Part shown: one piece after another, positions 20,297 through 30,475 of the stretch
Layout: the number at the start of each line of letters is the position of its first letter
Numbering within the stretch: position 1 is the stretch's first letter
Source of the DNA: Tautonia plasticadhaerens
GTDB lineage: Bacteria > Planctomycetota > Planctomycetia > Isosphaerales > Isosphaeraceae
Reading direction: 5' to 3'
Length of the DNA stretch: 64,000 bases
NCBI RefSeq assembly: GCF_007752535.1
Contig: NZ_CP036426.1
Location: 372,001-436,000 of the forward strand
Notes under the pieces: model-generated
Databases searched by the model: none
What the model was told of the DNA's origin: nothing
Seen by the model: only the letters and a program-made list of their open reading frames with translations
Made by a program: the position numbers and the translations under genes

Positions 20297-21722
20297 TCAT
20301 GAATCCCGCCCTGATCGCCGCCTCCGCCTTGCTCCTCGCCGAGGCCCCCGCGCCCGCCCAGGGGCCGGATTCTCGCCAGGCGACCGGCGTGAAGGTGGGG
20401 GAGGTCACGCCCACCTCGGCCCTCGTCTGGATGCGGCTCACCGAGCGGGCCGCCCGCAACCCCGACGGCCCGGCCCGGGTCGGCCCCCCGGTCGAGCCCG
20501 TCCCGGCCGACGACGAGATCCCGCACCTCCTGCACGCCTGCCCCGGCGCCCCGGGGAGGGTCCGCGTCCGGTACGGCACCGATGCCGATCTGGACGACGC
20601 GAGGTCCACCCCCTGGGTCGAGGTCGACGCCTCGACCGACTTCTCCCACCAGTTCGCCCTCGACGGCCTGGAGCCGGACACCGCCTATCACTTCGCCGCC
20701 GAGACCGCCGGGCCCGGCGGCGTCCCCGAGCATGCCCCCCTGCCCGGCCGGTTCCGCACCGCCCCCCCGCCGGACGAGCCGAGCCGGGTCGTCTTCGCCA
20801 TGAACACCTGCCAGATGTACGCCGACGTCGGCCATCCCGACGGCTTCGCCATGTTCGAGGCGCTCGACCGCCTCTCCCCCGACTTCCTCGTCACTGCCGG
20901 TGACGTCGTCCATTACGATAACGAGGACCCCCGCGCCCGGACCGTCGAGCTCGCCCGGTACCACTGGCAGCGCATGTACGGCTTCCCCCGGCACTTCGAT
21001 CGGCTGGCGAGGCTCCCCGTCTACTTCACCAAGGACGACCACGACACCCTCCGCAACGATTGCTGGCCCTCCATGGACCCCGGCTTCATGGCCCCCCTGA
21101 CCTTCGAGGACGGCCTCCGAATCTTCCGCGAGCAGGTGCCGATGGGCGACGGCCCCACCTACCGAACCTTCCGGTGGGGCGAAGACTTGCAGATCTGGCT
21201 CGTCGAGGGCCGCGACTTCCGGTCGCCGAACACCATGCCCGACGGCCCCGACAAGACCATCTGGGGGGACGAGCAGGAGGACTGGCTCGAGCGGACGATG
21301 CTCGAGAGCGACGCGACCTGGAAGCTGTTGATCAGCCCCACCACGATCGTCGGCCCCGACCGCGAGAACAAGAATGACAACCACGCCAACGACGGCTTCG
21401 CCTACGAGGGGGGAGAGATTCGGGCCTGGCTGGCCGCCCGGTTCCCGGGCAACGCCTTCGTCCTCTGCGGCGACCGGCACTGGCAATACCACGCGGTCGA
21501 CCCCGACACCGGCGTCCGGGAATTCTCCGTCGGCGCCGCCAGCGACGAACACGCCGGGGCACCCCCGGCTTCGACCCGGAGTACCACCGCTTCCATCGCC
21601 TCGCCGGCGGCTTCCTCTCCGTCACGGTCGACCGCCCGGACGGGACGCCGACGATCACCTTCCGACTGCACGACGTCGACGGCGGCGTCCAGCATGACTA
21701 TGTCCAGGCCCGAGTCGATTGA
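20293..21722 (+). pseudogene. PhoD-like alkaline phosphatase D family protein, interrupted by a frameshift
   Basis: The first 422 residues form a PhoD-type phosphatase: signal peptide (about 1-23), fibronectin-like PhoD N-terminal domain (30-157), then metallophosphatase motifs NTCQ (171-174), AGD (202-204), KDDHD (247-251) and GDRH (393-396). After residue 422 the frame turns into Ser/Thr/Arg-rich nonsense. The missing family C-terminus (TPGFDPEYHRFHRLAGG onward) continues in the next frame to a TGA at 21720-21722. The break falls in the GGGG run at 21556-21559; one extra G would restore AGGTPG. This is either a recent one-base deletion or a sequencing error. The intact enzyme would hydrolyse phosphate mono- or diesters outside the cytoplasm. 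It overlaps the NifU-like gene by 4 nt. Confidence 0.82.
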
Positions 21723-21753
21723 GCCCACGAGTCGAATCAAGGAGTCTCCGCGA

Positions 21754-22962
21754 ATGCACTCCACCGATGCCGATCCCAGGAGGAGGATCCTCCCCCCTGC
21801 CTGGGCCCGATCCTCCTCAGCGCTGCTGGTGCCGCTGGCGGCGATCGCGATCGGGGCCGGGCCGGGGCCCGACCCCAAGCCCGATCGGCCGGCCGTCGTC
21901 CGGGTCGTCGCCGACTCGCAGGCGAAGCAGCCACAGGTCGCCGTCGGGCCCGACGGCGGGGTGTTCGTCGCCTTCGGCGTGGGAGACGAGATCCGCTGCG
22001 TCTCCTCCGACGACGGCGGACGCAGCTTCGGCGAGCCCGTTGCGGTCGGGTCGCCGGGCAAGCTGGCGCTGGGCATGAGGCGGGGGCCGAGGATCGTGGC
22101 GACGGCCGACGCCGTGGTGATCGCGGCCATCGGCGGGGTCGGTGGCGGGCCGTACGGGCAGCTCAAGGACGGCGACCTCCAGGCCTGGCGTTCCACCGAC
22201 GCCGGCACCTCCTGGTCCGGCCCGACCCGGATCAACGACGTCGAGGGTTCGGCCCGGGAGGGCCTGCATGCCCTGGCCGCCGGGCCCGACGGCCGGCTGT
22301 TCTGCGCCTGGGTCGACCTGAGGGAGGACCGGGCCGAGGTCCGGGGTGCCTTCTCCGAGGACGGCGGCGCCTCCTGGGGACCCGACGTGCTGGTCCACCG
22401 CTCCCCCGACGGCGGGCCGATCTGCCCGTGCTGCCACCCCTCGGCCGCCTTCGGCCCCGACGGGACGCTCCACGTCATGTGGCGGGACGCCGTCGGCGGC
22501 GCCCGGGACATGTACCTGGCCCAATCGACCGACGGCGGCAGGAGCTTCGAGCCGGCCGCCAAGCTCGGCGTCGGGACCTGGCCGATCGAGGCCTGCCCGA
22601 TGGACGGCGGCGCGATCGCCCCCGGCCCCGACGGCCGGGTCCTGACCGCCTGGATGCGGGACGGGCGCCTCTTCGCCGCCGAGCCGGGAGAGCCCGAACG
22701 CCCCCTCGGCCCCGGCGTGCAGGGCTGGGCCTGCTGGGGCCCCGAGGGCCCGTACCTCACCTGGCTCGACCGCCGTCCCGGCCGCCTGCTCGCCCGGCTC
22801 CCGGGCGCAGAGGAACCGATCGAGCTGTTCCGCTCGGCCAACGACCCGAGCGTGTCCAGCCCGATCGGCGCCGAGGGGCCGGTCGTCGCGGCCTGGGAAG
22901 CCGGCCCCGGCGGCTCGGGCATCTTCGCCGCTCGGCTGGATCCGCCCGGCGAGGAGGACTGA
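21754..22962 (+). CDS. Exo-alpha-sialidase-like (Asp-box/BNR repeat) secreted protein
   Basis: The frame is continuous with the PhoD gene only because of the upstream frameshift; the real start is the ATG at 21754 with AAGGAG at 21739-21744, giving 402 residues. A hydrophobic N-terminal segment (about 21-40) looks like a signal peptide or anchor. Four Asp-box repeats of the S-x-D-x-G-x-S/T-W/F type are visible (SSDDGGRSF, STDAGTSW, SEDGGASW, STDGGRSF), the mark of the sialidase/BNR beta-propeller fold. The arginine triad of true sialidases could not be assigned, so enzymatic activity is uncertain; many bacterial members only bind or hydrolyse other substrates. Confidence 0.85.
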   Translation: MHSTDADPRRRILPPAWARSSSALLVPLAAIAIGAGPGPDPKPDRPAVVRVVADSQAKQPQVAVGPDGGVFVAFGVGDEIRCVSSDDGGRSFGEPVAVGSPGKLALGMRRGPRIVATADAVVIAAIGGVGGGPYGQLKDGDLQAWRSTDAGTSWSGPTRINDVEGSAREGLHALAAGPDGRLFCAWVDLREDRAEVRGAFSEDGGASWGPDVLVHRSPDGGPICPCCHPSAAFGPDGTLHVMWRDAVGGARDMYLAQSTDGGRSFEPAAKLGVGTWPIEACPMDGGAIAPGPDGRVLTAWMRDGRLFAAEPGEPERPLGPGVQGWACWGPEGPYLTWLDRRPGRLLARLPGAEEPIELFRSANDPSVSSPIGAEGPVVAAWEAGPGGSGIFAARLDPPGEED

Positions 22963-23432
22963 GGCCGCGCTGCGTGGACGTCTTGCCTTCGGGTCGCCGG
23001 GGTCTCGTCCGCGAGATGCCAGCCTCCCAAGGGAGATTGATCCGGGCAATCCCGCATGATTCCACCCCGGGACCCGCCCGGCCTCGGATCGAGGTGGCGG
23101 TCCCCTGGGGCTGGCCGCGTCTCGCCGGCCCGATTCCCAGGGGATGCCTGGCCTCGGGTGGCGGTCTCCCGGGGATCTTGACCGTCGCCGATCGGGATGC
23201 TCTCCTGAAGGGGCTGCGTCGCGGTGAGGATCGGTCGCGAGTCCGAGGTCGACGGCCCGCTCCGGCTCGCCGAGCGCGGAGGCGGCGGAGCCCGCCGGGA
23301 CGCCGGCGGGGCCGACCCGAGCGGGACATCGCCGGGCGGCTGAATCCGAAGGGGGGCCCGGCGTCCCCTCGTCGGGGGGCGTCGATCGGGCGATGGGCGA
23401 TCCCGCCCGACGGCGTCCCGTCCGATCACCCC
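22963..23432. other. Noncoding gap upstream of the sigma-factor remnant
   Basis: No convincing gene is seen in these 470 nt. Frames are open on both strands only through GC bias. The place where regions 2 and 3 of a sigma-factor gene would be expected has no recognisable homology, so it may be eroded sequence of that gene. Confidence 0.5.
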
Positions 23433-23780
23433 ATGTCTTTCTTCGACGGCCGGTCGGCGATCGGCCGGGAGCGTCAGGCGGGTCGCACCCCGGGCGGGGA
23501 CGCGGGCCTCGGCCCGGGATACGATGGTAGGCCGCATGACCCCCGGCCGGTCGACGCCGGCGAGGTCCCCGGCCCGATTGTCCGCCGGGGGGACCTTGCC
23601 CGGCTCCCCGAGGACGACCGAGAGGTGCTGGTCATGCGCCACCTGGAGCTGCTGAGGTTCGGGAAGCTCGCCGTCGTGCCGGGCGTCACCAGGCCCGATG
23701 AGCAGGCCCGCCCCCCCCGGGCCGTCGATCGGGCCCGCGGGGCCTCGGCTCGGGCCGGCGCCGGGGGGCCGTCGCGATGA
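23433..23780 (+). pseudogene. Remnant of an ECF-type sigma factor (region 4)
   Basis: The frame ending at 23780 contains, from 23592, the peptide DLARLPEDDREVLVMRHLE, which is the start of sigma region 4 in planctomycete ECF factors. Beyond it the helix-turn-helix is eroded (FGKLAVVPGVTRPDEQAR, where a FAEIAAxLG-type helix is expected), and region 2 upstream is missing. The stop overlaps the kinase ATG as ATGA, exactly the arrangement of intact sigma-kinase pairs in Isosphaeraceae. A TACGAT element at 23520-23525 may be a surviving promoter -10. I judge it a decayed gene; a short functional peptide cannot be excluded. Confidence 0.6.
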
Positions 23781-26700
23781 CCCCGCACGACCCCTCGACC
23801 CAGGTCGACGACCGGGCCCTGGCCGGTCGCGTCGCCGAGCTGGCCGGCCGCATCGAGGCGGGAGAGCCGGTCGACCTGGACGCCCTGCGACGGGACGAAC
23901 CCGAGGTCGCCGACCGGGTGCTCGGGCTGCTGCCCGTGCTGGGCCTGCTGGCCCGGCTCGGCCTCCCCTCCGGGCCCGGCGGCCCGACCCCGATCGGCGC
24001 CCTGCCTCCGGACGAGTTCGGCGAGGGGATCGGCCGGCTCGGCGAGTTCGTCCTCCTCCGCCAGATCGCCCGGGGGGGGATGGGGGTGGTCTTCGAGGCC
24101 CGCCAGCTGGGCATCGGCCGCCGGGTGGCCCTCAAGATCCTGCCGGCGGTGTCCGCCCTGGATCCCCTGCAGCGTCGTCGGTTCCAGGTCGAGGCCCGGG
24201 CGGCCGGCGCCCTGAACCACGACCACATCGTGCCGGTCTACTTCGTCGGCTCCGAGGAGGGCGTGCATTATTATGCGATGCAGCTGGTCGACGGCCGGAG
24301 CTTGGCCCAGGTCCTCGCCGACCTCCGCCGGGGCGGGGACGCGGGCGAGGAGCCCGCACCGACCCGGGCCGACGGCGACATCGACCTCGCCCTCGAGGGC
24401 GCCCTCGACCTCGAGCTCGACCTCGACGGGCTGGGCCCTCCCGACATCGGGCCCGACCCGACGTCCCTCGGCCCCTCGCACGCCGCCTTCGTGGCCCGTC
24501 TCGGCCTCCAGGCGGCCGAGGCCCTGGCGCACGCCCACGAGCAGGGGGTGATCCACCGGGACGTCAAGCCGGGCAACCTGCTGCTCGACCACGACGGCCG
24601 GCTCTGGATCGCCGACTTCGGCCTGGCCCGACTCCAAGGGGACGCCGGCCTGACGGCCTCCGGCGTCCTCGTCGGCACCTTCCGCTACATGAGCCCCGAG
24701 CAGGCGGCCTCCACCCGGGGTGTGCCGGTCGACCACCGGACCGACATCTACAGCCTCGGCGCCACCCTGTACGAGCTGCTCACCCTCCGGCCCGCCTTCG
24801 ACGACGCCGACCGGCGCGTCGTCCTCCGCCGGATCATCGAGGACCGGCCGACGCCGATCCGGCAGCTCAACCCGACCGTGCCGGCCGACCTGGAGACCGT
24901 CGTCGCGAAGGCGATGGCCAAGGATCCGGACGACCGCTATGCCACGGCCGCCGAGCTGGCCGACGACCTGTCGCGGTTCCTCGACGGCCGGAACGTCCTG
25001 GCCCGTCGCCCCTCCCCGCTGGACCGGGCGGCACGCTGGGCCTACCGCCGTCGCCTCGCGGTGGCCTCGGCCCTGCTGATGCTGGGCCTGGTGACGGCCG
25101 CCCTGGGCGTGGCCGTCGTCCTGATCGCCCGGGCCCAGGCCCGCACCGCCGACGCCCTGGCCGATGCCAAGGCCAGCCGAGACGCCGCGATCGCCGAGCG
25201 GAACCGGGCCGACGACGCGGCCGGGCACGCCCGGTCGAGCGAGCGGTTCGCCCGGGAGCTGCTCTACGTCTCCAACCTGAAGCTCGCCGCCGAGGCCCTG
25301 CTCGACCGCGACCCGCTGCTGATGAAGGAGTACCTCGACCGCCACGTCCCCGAGGCCGGCGAGCCCGACCTGCGCGACTTCGCCTGGTGGTTCCTCAAGA
25401 CGCAGGGGGAGATGCCCTTCGACGAGCTGGCCGGCCCCGGCCCCCCGCTCTACTTCATCGCCTTCTCCCCCGACGGCCGGCTCATGGCCACCTGCGGGCA
25501 GGACGCCGTGATCCGGCTCTCTGAGCGGCCCGGCGACCGTCTCGTCTCCGAGATCGAGACCGGCCAGGGGGAGGTCAACGGCCTCGCCTTCAGCCCCGAC
25601 GGCCGCCGCCTCGCCTCCGCCGGCGACGACGGCACCGTCCGGCTCTGGGACCTGGAGACGAGCCGGGAGATCTGGCGGGCCCAGGCCATCGAGGACGGCC
25701 TGGCCTTCCAGGTCGCCTTCGCGAGGGGCGGCGAGGTGCTGGCCTCGTGCGGCCAGGAGTCGGTCATCCGCCTCTGGGACGCCGAAACGGGCGCCCCGGT
25801 CGGCGAGCTCCGGGGGCCGGAGGCCGACGGGCCGACCCTCGCGGTCGAGGCGATCGCCGTCACGCCCGACGGCCTCCACCTCGCCGCCGCAGGCCCCGGG
25901 GATGTGGCCCGGGTCTGGGACCTGGAGTCCCGGTCGGTGGCCCTGGAGCGGGGAGGCGCCGGCCGGCCGACCTGGGTCGCCTTCTCCCCCGACGGCGATC
26001 GGGTCGCCGTGGGCCGAAAGAAGGGCGTCCTCGAGGTCGTCGACCGGCGCTCGGGCGCGACGGTCCTCGTCGAGAAGCTCCGGGACGACGTCCAGGCGCT
26101 GGCGATGCTCCGGGGGGGCTCCGTCCTCGCCGCCTCCGACCGGGGCGGGATGATCCACCTGTTCCCGCTGCCGGCGCCCGACGGGCCGGGCCCCGGGGCG
26201 ATCCGCCCCCCGTGGCTGGCCCACGGCGACCGCCTCTACGCCCTGGCCGCCGACCCCGACGGCGACGCCCTGGTCTCCGCCGGCGCCGACGGCCGGGCCC
26301 GACGATGGCACCCCCTGGAGCCCGATCGGAGCCGCCGGTGGGCGATCGACCGGGGCGAGTGCGGCGGATTCGCCTTCTCCCCGGGGGGGCGGTCCCTCTG
26401 GGTCCTCCGGGGATCGGGGGTCGTCCCGATCGGGCTCGCGCCGGATGGGGAGGCGCGGCCGGTCGAGCTGGGCGATGCGTCCTTCCTCGGCCTCCACGCC
26501 GACCGGGGGTGTCGCCGCATCGCCGCCTGCGGGAGGCGAGCCGGGGGGGACGGGCCCCCGCTCGTCGTGGTCTGGGACCGCACGACCGGCTCCTTCCCCT
26601 TCCGCTGGGAACCCCGAGGGGGGATCGTGAGCATCCGCTCGGTCGCCATCTCGCCCGACGGCCGCCGCCTGGCGGCCTACGGCAGCCGGGACCGCGCCGT

Positions 26701-27295
26701 CCCGGTCGGCAGGCGAGTCTCGCTCTCCCTCTTCGACCTCGAGGCCGGGGGACCTCCCCTCGACCTGGGGCTGCCCGGGGCCGACTCGGCCGGCACGATG
26801 AGCATGGTCGACTTCGCGCCGGACGGCCGCCTGCTGGCCGCCTCCAGCGGGCACGACATCCTGCTCGTCGACCCGGTGGCCGGCCGGCCGCTCCGGCCGC
26901 TCTCCGGGCACTCGGGCACCGTCGGCGCCCTGGCCTTCAGCCCCGACGGCGCGTTGCTCGCCTCGGCGGGGGACGACCGCCGCCTGGTGCTCTGGGAACT
27001 GGCCTCGAACCGTCCGGTCTTCTCGACACTCGCCCTGGATTCGCAGGCGTTGGCCCTGGCCTTCAGCCCCGACGGCCGCCTGCTCGCCTCCGTCGGCCGG
27101 GACGGGCTGGTGCTGCTCTGGCACGTGCCGACCCGGCAACTGCTGATGGAAATCCCCGCGACGAACCCCCATGGCGGCAACCCCGGCGAGGCCTACGACG
27201 CGATCGCCTTCGGCCCCGACGGCCGCCGGCTGGCCGTGCGCGTCCCGGAGGACGTCCTGATCCTCGATTCCTCGACCGCCTCCTCGGCCCCTTGA
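23777..27295 (+). CDS. Serine/threonine protein kinase with C-terminal WD40 repeats
   Basis: The 1172-residue protein has a helical N-terminal region (1-85), a Hanks-type kinase domain (about 89-405), one membrane helix (428-451), a coiled linker (455-500) and a long WD40 region to the end. Kinase motifs are complete: [10 protein letters not shown] loop, K120 (VALK), HRDVKPGN with D262, D280-F-G, and SPEQA. An acidic insert of about 45 residues (185-230) sits in the hinge region. WD repeats show SFSPDGRxLAS-type and VRLWDLE-type strands, with the clearest copies near 585-650 and 1040-1130. The kinase faces the cytoplasm and the propeller probably the other side. The ATG overlaps the stop of the sigma remnant. 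Confidence 0.93.
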   Translation: MTPHDPSTQVDDRALAGRVAELAGRIEAGEPVDLDALRRDEPEVADRVLGLLPVLGLLARLGLPSGPGGPTPIGALPPDEFGEGIGRLGEFVLLRQIARGGMGVVFEARQLGIGRRVALKILPAVSALDPLQRRRFQVEARAAGALNHDHIVPVYFVGSEEGVHYYAMQLVDGRSLAQVLADLRRGGDAGEEPAPTRADGDIDLALEGALDLELDLDGLGPPDIGPDPTSLGPSHAAFVARLGLQAAEALAHAHEQGVIHRDVKPGNLLLDHDGRLWIADFGLARLQGDAGLTASGVLVGTFRYMSPEQAASTRGVPVDHRTDIYSLGATLYELLTLRPAFDDADRRVVLRRIIEDRPTPIRQLNPTVPADLETVVAKAMAKDPDDRYATAAELADDLSRFLDGRNVLARRPSPLDRAARWAYRRRLAVASALLMLGLVTAALGVAVVLIARAQARTADALADAKASRDAAIAERNRADDAAGHARSSERFARELLYVSNLKLAAEALLDRDPLLMKEYLDRHVPEAGEPDLRDFAWWFLKTQGEMPFDELAGPGPPLYFIAFSPDGRLMATCGQDAVIRLSERPGDRLVSEIETGQGEVNGLAFSPDGRRLASAGDDGTVRLWDLETSREIWRAQAIEDGLAFQVAFARGGEVLASCGQESVIRLWDAETGAPVGELRGPEADGPTLAVEAIAVTPDGLHLAAAGPGDVARVWDLESRSVALERGGAGRPTWVAFSPDGDRVAVGRKKGVLEVVDRRSGATVLVEKLRDDVQALAMLRGGSVLAASDRGGMIHLFPLPAPDGPGPGAIRPPWLAHGDRLYALAADPDGDALVSAGADGRARRWHPLEPDRSRRWAIDRGECGGFAFSPGGRSLWVLRGSGVVPIGLAPDGEARPVELGDASFLGLHADRGCRRIAACGRRAGGDGPPLVVVWDRTTGSFPFRWEPRGGIVSIRSVAISPDGRRLAAYGSRDRAVPVGRRVSLSLFDLEAGGPPLDLGLPGADSAGTMSMVDFAPDGRLLAASSGHDILLVDPVAGRPLRPLSGHSGTVGALAFSPDGALLASAGDDRRLVLWELASNRPVFSTLALDSQALALAFSPDGRLLASVGRDGLVLLWHVPTRQLLMEIPATNPHGGNPGEAYDAIAFGPDGRRLAVRVPEDVLILDSSTASSAP

Positions 27296-27391
27296 CACGG
27301 GGCCGCCGCCGGGGAACCCTACAGGCTCCCCGAGCCCCGATCGCGGGGCCGGCCCTCGCCCGGCATCCCCACGCGACCACCCCTCCCCGCC

Positions 27392-28822
27392 ATGCCGTCG
27401 ATCGACTCGAAGACCCTGGACGTCCTCTGGCAAGACCCCGACGCCCGCGAGACGGCCCTCCGCCGGGTCGTCGAGGGGCGCCTGGCCGAGGACCCGCCGC
27501 CGAGGTCCGACGACCACGTCGTCGCCACCTACTTCTTCGCCTTCCGGACCGAGTCGCTCGACGACGCCGTGCGGGAGATCGCCTACCACGCCACCAGCGG
27601 CATCAAGGACCCGCCCCCCGGCTCCCTGCTGGCCGAGTGCACCGCCACCGCCGCCGGGGTCGACCCGTTCGACTCGACCGGGCGGATCGGCCTGCTCCAC
27701 ATCGCCTTCCCCCTGAAGATGATGCTCCAGGGGGACGGCCACCTCACCTCGGTCGACCTGCTGCACACCACCGCCGCGGCCATCATCTTCGACGTCTACG
27801 AGAACCAGGACGCCCGGCTCGTCTCGCTCCAGATCCCCGATAAGGTCCTGGCCACCTTCCCCGGCCCGGCCCACGGGCCCTTCGGCCTCCGCAAGCTCAC
27901 CGGGTTCGACGACGGCCGCCCCGCCTTCGGCACCATCCTCAAGCCGACCGCCGGCGTCACCCCGGACGACGTCGACCGGATCGTCGGCGAGGTCGCCGGC
28001 TGCGACCTGCTCATGTTCATCAAGGAGGACGAGGACCTCTATCCCAACCTGCCCTATTCCCCCGTCGCCGACCGCATGACGCGGGCGATGGCGGCGATCG
28101 AGCGGATCAGGGACGAGCGGGGCGGGCTGGGGCTGGTCTACGCGCCCCACGTCACCGGGGCGCCGAACGAGATCCTGGAGACGGTGCTCGCCGTGCTGGA
28201 GGCCGGGGCCAACGGCGTCATGTTCAGCGAGACCTTCGCCGGGGGCGCCGTGCGGATGGTCCGGGAGGCGACCAGGCACCTGTCGCACCCGCCGGCCATC
28301 TACGGCCACAACGCCGGGATCGGCACCCGGACCCGGGCCATCTGGCGAGAGGTGATCGACCTGCTCGCCCGGCTCGACGGCATCGACTTCCGACAGACCG
28401 CACCGGTCAAGCCCGGGACCCCCTTCCTCCGCCCCTACGGGGCCGAGTGGCTCGCCTCCGAGGTCGCCCTCTCCCGTCCCCTGCCCGGCGGGCTGAACCC
28501 GACGATGATCGCCCGGGCCGGCGCCCTGGACCAGGGCAACGTCATCCTCAACCTCCAGGACGCCGAGGCGCGGGGCCTGACCGACCACATCCTCTTCCTG
28601 GCCGGCTCGGCGATCAACTCCATCAAGGACGACTCCGGCACGTACGAGCCCCGCCTCGGCGCCGAGGCGATGCGGGAGGCGCTGGAGGTCCACCGCTCCG
28701 GCTCCATGGCCGGCGTGCCGATGGAGAAGCACCTCGACGAGCTGGTCGCCCTGGCCGACCGCCGGAAGCTCGCCGCCCTGCGCCGGGCCCTATCCCAGCG
28801 CTACCCCGACCGCGCCGGCTGA
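27392..28822 (+). CDS. RuBisCO-like protein (form IV large-subunit family)
   Basis: The 476-residue protein has the RuBisCO N-terminal domain (about 40-165) and TIM barrel (175-450). The metal-site motif is intact: K211-E-D213-E214 corresponds to the carbamylated Lys, Asp and Glu of RuBisCO. K184 (in ILKP) matches the catalytic Lys175, H306 matches His294 and K340 may match loop-6 Lys334. The ligands that bind the substrate phosphates and transition state are changed: Lys177 becomes T186 and Arg295 becomes N307. This is the pattern of RuBisCO-like proteins that use an enolate but do not fix CO2, such as methionine-salvage enolases or isoapionate-pathway decarboxylases. Which reaction applies is not known. 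It follows the WD40 kinase by 96 nt and is convergent with the PepSY operon. Confidence 0.9.
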   Translation: MPSIDSKTLDVLWQDPDARETALRRVVEGRLAEDPPPRSDDHVVATYFFAFRTESLDDAVREIAYHATSGIKDPPPGSLLAECTATAAGVDPFDSTGRIGLLHIAFPLKMMLQGDGHLTSVDLLHTTAAAIIFDVYENQDARLVSLQIPDKVLATFPGPAHGPFGLRKLTGFDDGRPAFGTILKPTAGVTPDDVDRIVGEVAGCDLLMFIKEDEDLYPNLPYSPVADRMTRAMAAIERIRDERGGLGLVYAPHVTGAPNEILETVLAVLEAGANGVMFSETFAGGAVRMVREATRHLSHPPAIYGHNAGIGTRTRAIWREVIDLLARLDGIDFRQTAPVKPGTPFLRPYGAEWLASEVALSRPLPGGLNPTMIARAGALDQGNVILNLQDAEARGLTDHILFLAGSAINSIKDDSGTYEPRLGAEAMREALEVHRSGSMAGVPMEKHLDELVALADRRKLAALRRALSQRYPDRAG

Positions 28823-28848
28823 TCCCGGCCCGCCCGCCGTCGTCGCCG

Positions 28849-29988
28849 TCAGGCCGACTGGAGCGACCGGGCCGGCTCCCCGGGGGCCCCGGCCCGTCGG
28901 GCCGGCCGCTTCCGCCGCCGGTTCCACCAGAGGACCGCGCCGGTCGCCGCCAGCGGGATCGGGCCCAGGCAGGCGGCCAGGTAGAGCAGCCTCGTCGCCG
29001 GCCCGCCGAAGGTACCGAAGTGCAGCGGGAGGATCCATCGCAGGACGCGATCGCCCCGGGACATCGACCTGGGCCCCTCCTCGAACAGGATTTCCCCGGT
29101 GTATGGGTCGATCTCCAGCCGGGCCTCGTTGACCCGGACCTCGTGCTCTCCCGGAGGGTCGAGGAAGACGCGATAGGGCCGGTCGGGGCCGGCGGGCGGG
29201 TAGAACCGCCGGGGCTCGAAGCCCGGGTGCCGGGCCATCGCGACGGCCAGGGCCCGGTCGGGCGAGATCATCGACGCCCCGGCCGACGGCGGGCGGACGT
29301 TCAGGTCTGGCCTCGTCGTCGGGCCCGACCACGTCAGCAGGTAGATTATCGGCGCGACGACCGCCCAGAAGGCGATCGTCGCCCCGGTCAGACCCATCAG
29401 CAGCAGCGGCAGGACGAAGGCCAGGCCCGAGGCCCGGTGCAGGTCGAAGTTCGCCCGCTTCCACCCGACGTCCAGCTTCACCAGGAAATACGACGCCCGC
29501 CACCGGCCGACCGGCCACCAGAGCCTCAGGCCCGAGCCGCAGAGCAGCACCAGCGCCCCGGCCGACAGCCCGGTGACCCACCGTCCGGCCTCCCCGGCGA
29601 CCAGCTCGACGTGGATCCTCGTGAGCACGGCCACCGGGTCCCGACCGACCGGGGTCACCCGACGCACCCCGGCCGTCGAGGGGTCCAGGGCGACCCGGTA
29701 GCCCGGCGTCTCGGCGATCAACAAATGCCCCGGGACCGCCGGGTAGTGCAGCCGGCTGACGGATTCCCCCTCGGGCAGCGCGGCCTCGACCGCCGAGAGG
29801 AGCGCCGAGGGGGGCAGGAGCCCCCCTCCCGCCGCCGCCGCCGGGCCGTCCCCGGAGAGGATCCGCCGCGTCTGCTCCGGGAAGGCGAGCAGCGCCCCGG
29901 TCGTCGCCACGACGATCAGCGGCAGGCTCGCGGCCAGGGCGAGCCAGCGATGCAGGGCGCGGAACCGGGACTTCCAGGGCGTGCGCAT
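28849..29988 (-). CDS. PepSY-associated transmembrane protein (PiuB-like)
   Basis: From the ATG at 29988 the protein is 379 residues with about four membrane helices: one near the N-terminus (RALHRWLALAASLPLIVV), a pair in the middle around GLSAGALVLLCGSG and HRASGLAFVLPLLLMG, and one near the C-terminus. Two extracytoplasmic PepSY-like segments lie between them (VALDPSTAGVRRVTP and LEIDPYTGEIL). Such proteins are often iron-regulated and linked to siderophore or ferric-iron handling. It starts 8 nt after the lipoprotein gene and closes a three-gene operon. It is convergent with the RuBisCO-like gene, only 26 nt away. Confidence 0.88.
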   Translation of the reverse strand: MRTPWKSRFRALHRWLALAASLPLIVVATTGALLAFPEQTRRILSGDGPAAAAGGGLLPPSALLSAVEAALPEGESVSRLHYPAVPGHLLIAETPGYRVALDPSTAGVRRVTPVGRDPVAVLTRIHVELVAGEAGRWVTGLSAGALVLLCGSGLRLWWPVGRWRASYFLVKLDVGWKRANFDLHRASGLAFVLPLLLMGLTGATIAFWAVVAPIIYLLTWSGPTTRPDLNVRPPSAGASMISPDRALAVAMARHPGFEPRRFYPPAGPDRPYRVFLDPPGEHEVRVNEARLEIDPYTGEILFEEGPRSMSRGDRVLRWILPLHFGTFGGPATRLLYLAACLGPIPLAATGAVLWWNRRRKRPARRAGAPGEPARSLQSA

Positions 29989-29995
29989 CGGGGCC

Positions 29996-30475
29996 TCAGC
30001 GGAGGTCGAAGGTCGGCAGCACCGTGGCGGAGCCGTCCCCGTCGGCGACGATCTCGGCCTCCAGGCCGGACCGAGACGGGTCGGCGTACCGGCCACGGAG
30101 GAGGTCCGGCGCCGGCTCCCCCAAAGCGACCGCCTCGCGCTGCTCGGGGGTCTTCGGGACGAAGCCCGGGTCGGGCCGGGTGACCGAGACCCGGTAGCGG
30201 CCGGCGGGGGCGCCGTCCCCCGCCTCGTAGGTCGTCAGCGCGAACGCGCCGGAGGCGTCGGCCGTGCTGTGGGGGAATAGACCGGCGGCGGCGACCCCGG
30301 GGTCGGCCGGGTGGAGCATCACCCGGGCCCCCTCGGCCGGCTCCCCCCGGACGAGCACCGACCCTCCGGCCGGGAACACCGCCAGCCGGCCGGCCCCAGG
30401 TCCCTCCCCGCAGCCGGCGAGCAGCATCGCGGCGAGCAGCCCGATCCCGGCGCACCGGCTCCGATCAGAAGGCAT
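29996..30475 (-). CDS. Lipoprotein with carboxypeptidase-regulatory-like fold
   Basis: The 159-residue protein has a lipobox (LLAGC, modified C22) and a beta-rich body typical of the transthyretin/carboxypeptidase-regulatory-like proteins that accompany DUF1559 genes in planctomycetes ([43 protein letters not shown]). It is probably anchored on a membrane facing the periplasm. It overlaps the DUF1559 gene by 11 nt and precedes the PepSY gene by 8 nt. Its role is unknown. Confidence 0.88.
   Translation of the reverse strand: MPSDRSRCAGIGLLAAMLLAGCGEGPGAGRLAVFPAGGSVLVRGEPAEGARVMLHPADPGVAAAGLFPHSTADASGAFALTTYEAGDGAPAGRYRVSVTRPDPGFVPKTPEQREAVALGEPAPDLLRGRYADPSRSGLEAEIVADGDGSATVLPTFDLR

Noticed and set aside
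21541-21722. Programmed frameshift in the PhoD gene
   Set aside because: There is no classic slippery heptamer or clear downstream structure at the GGGG run; a simple one-base deletion or sequencing error explains it better.
23474-28732. A 1752-codon open frame on the minus strand opposite the WD40 kinase and RuBisCO-like genes
   Set aside because: It is antisense to two certain genes; its translation is low-complexity (Gly, Pro, Asp, Glu, Val-rich) with no family, as expected from GC-rich codons.
27392-28822. A carboxylating RuBisCO large subunit
   Set aside because: Equivalents of Lys177 and Arg295 are replaced, and no small subunit or phosphoribulokinase gene is present.
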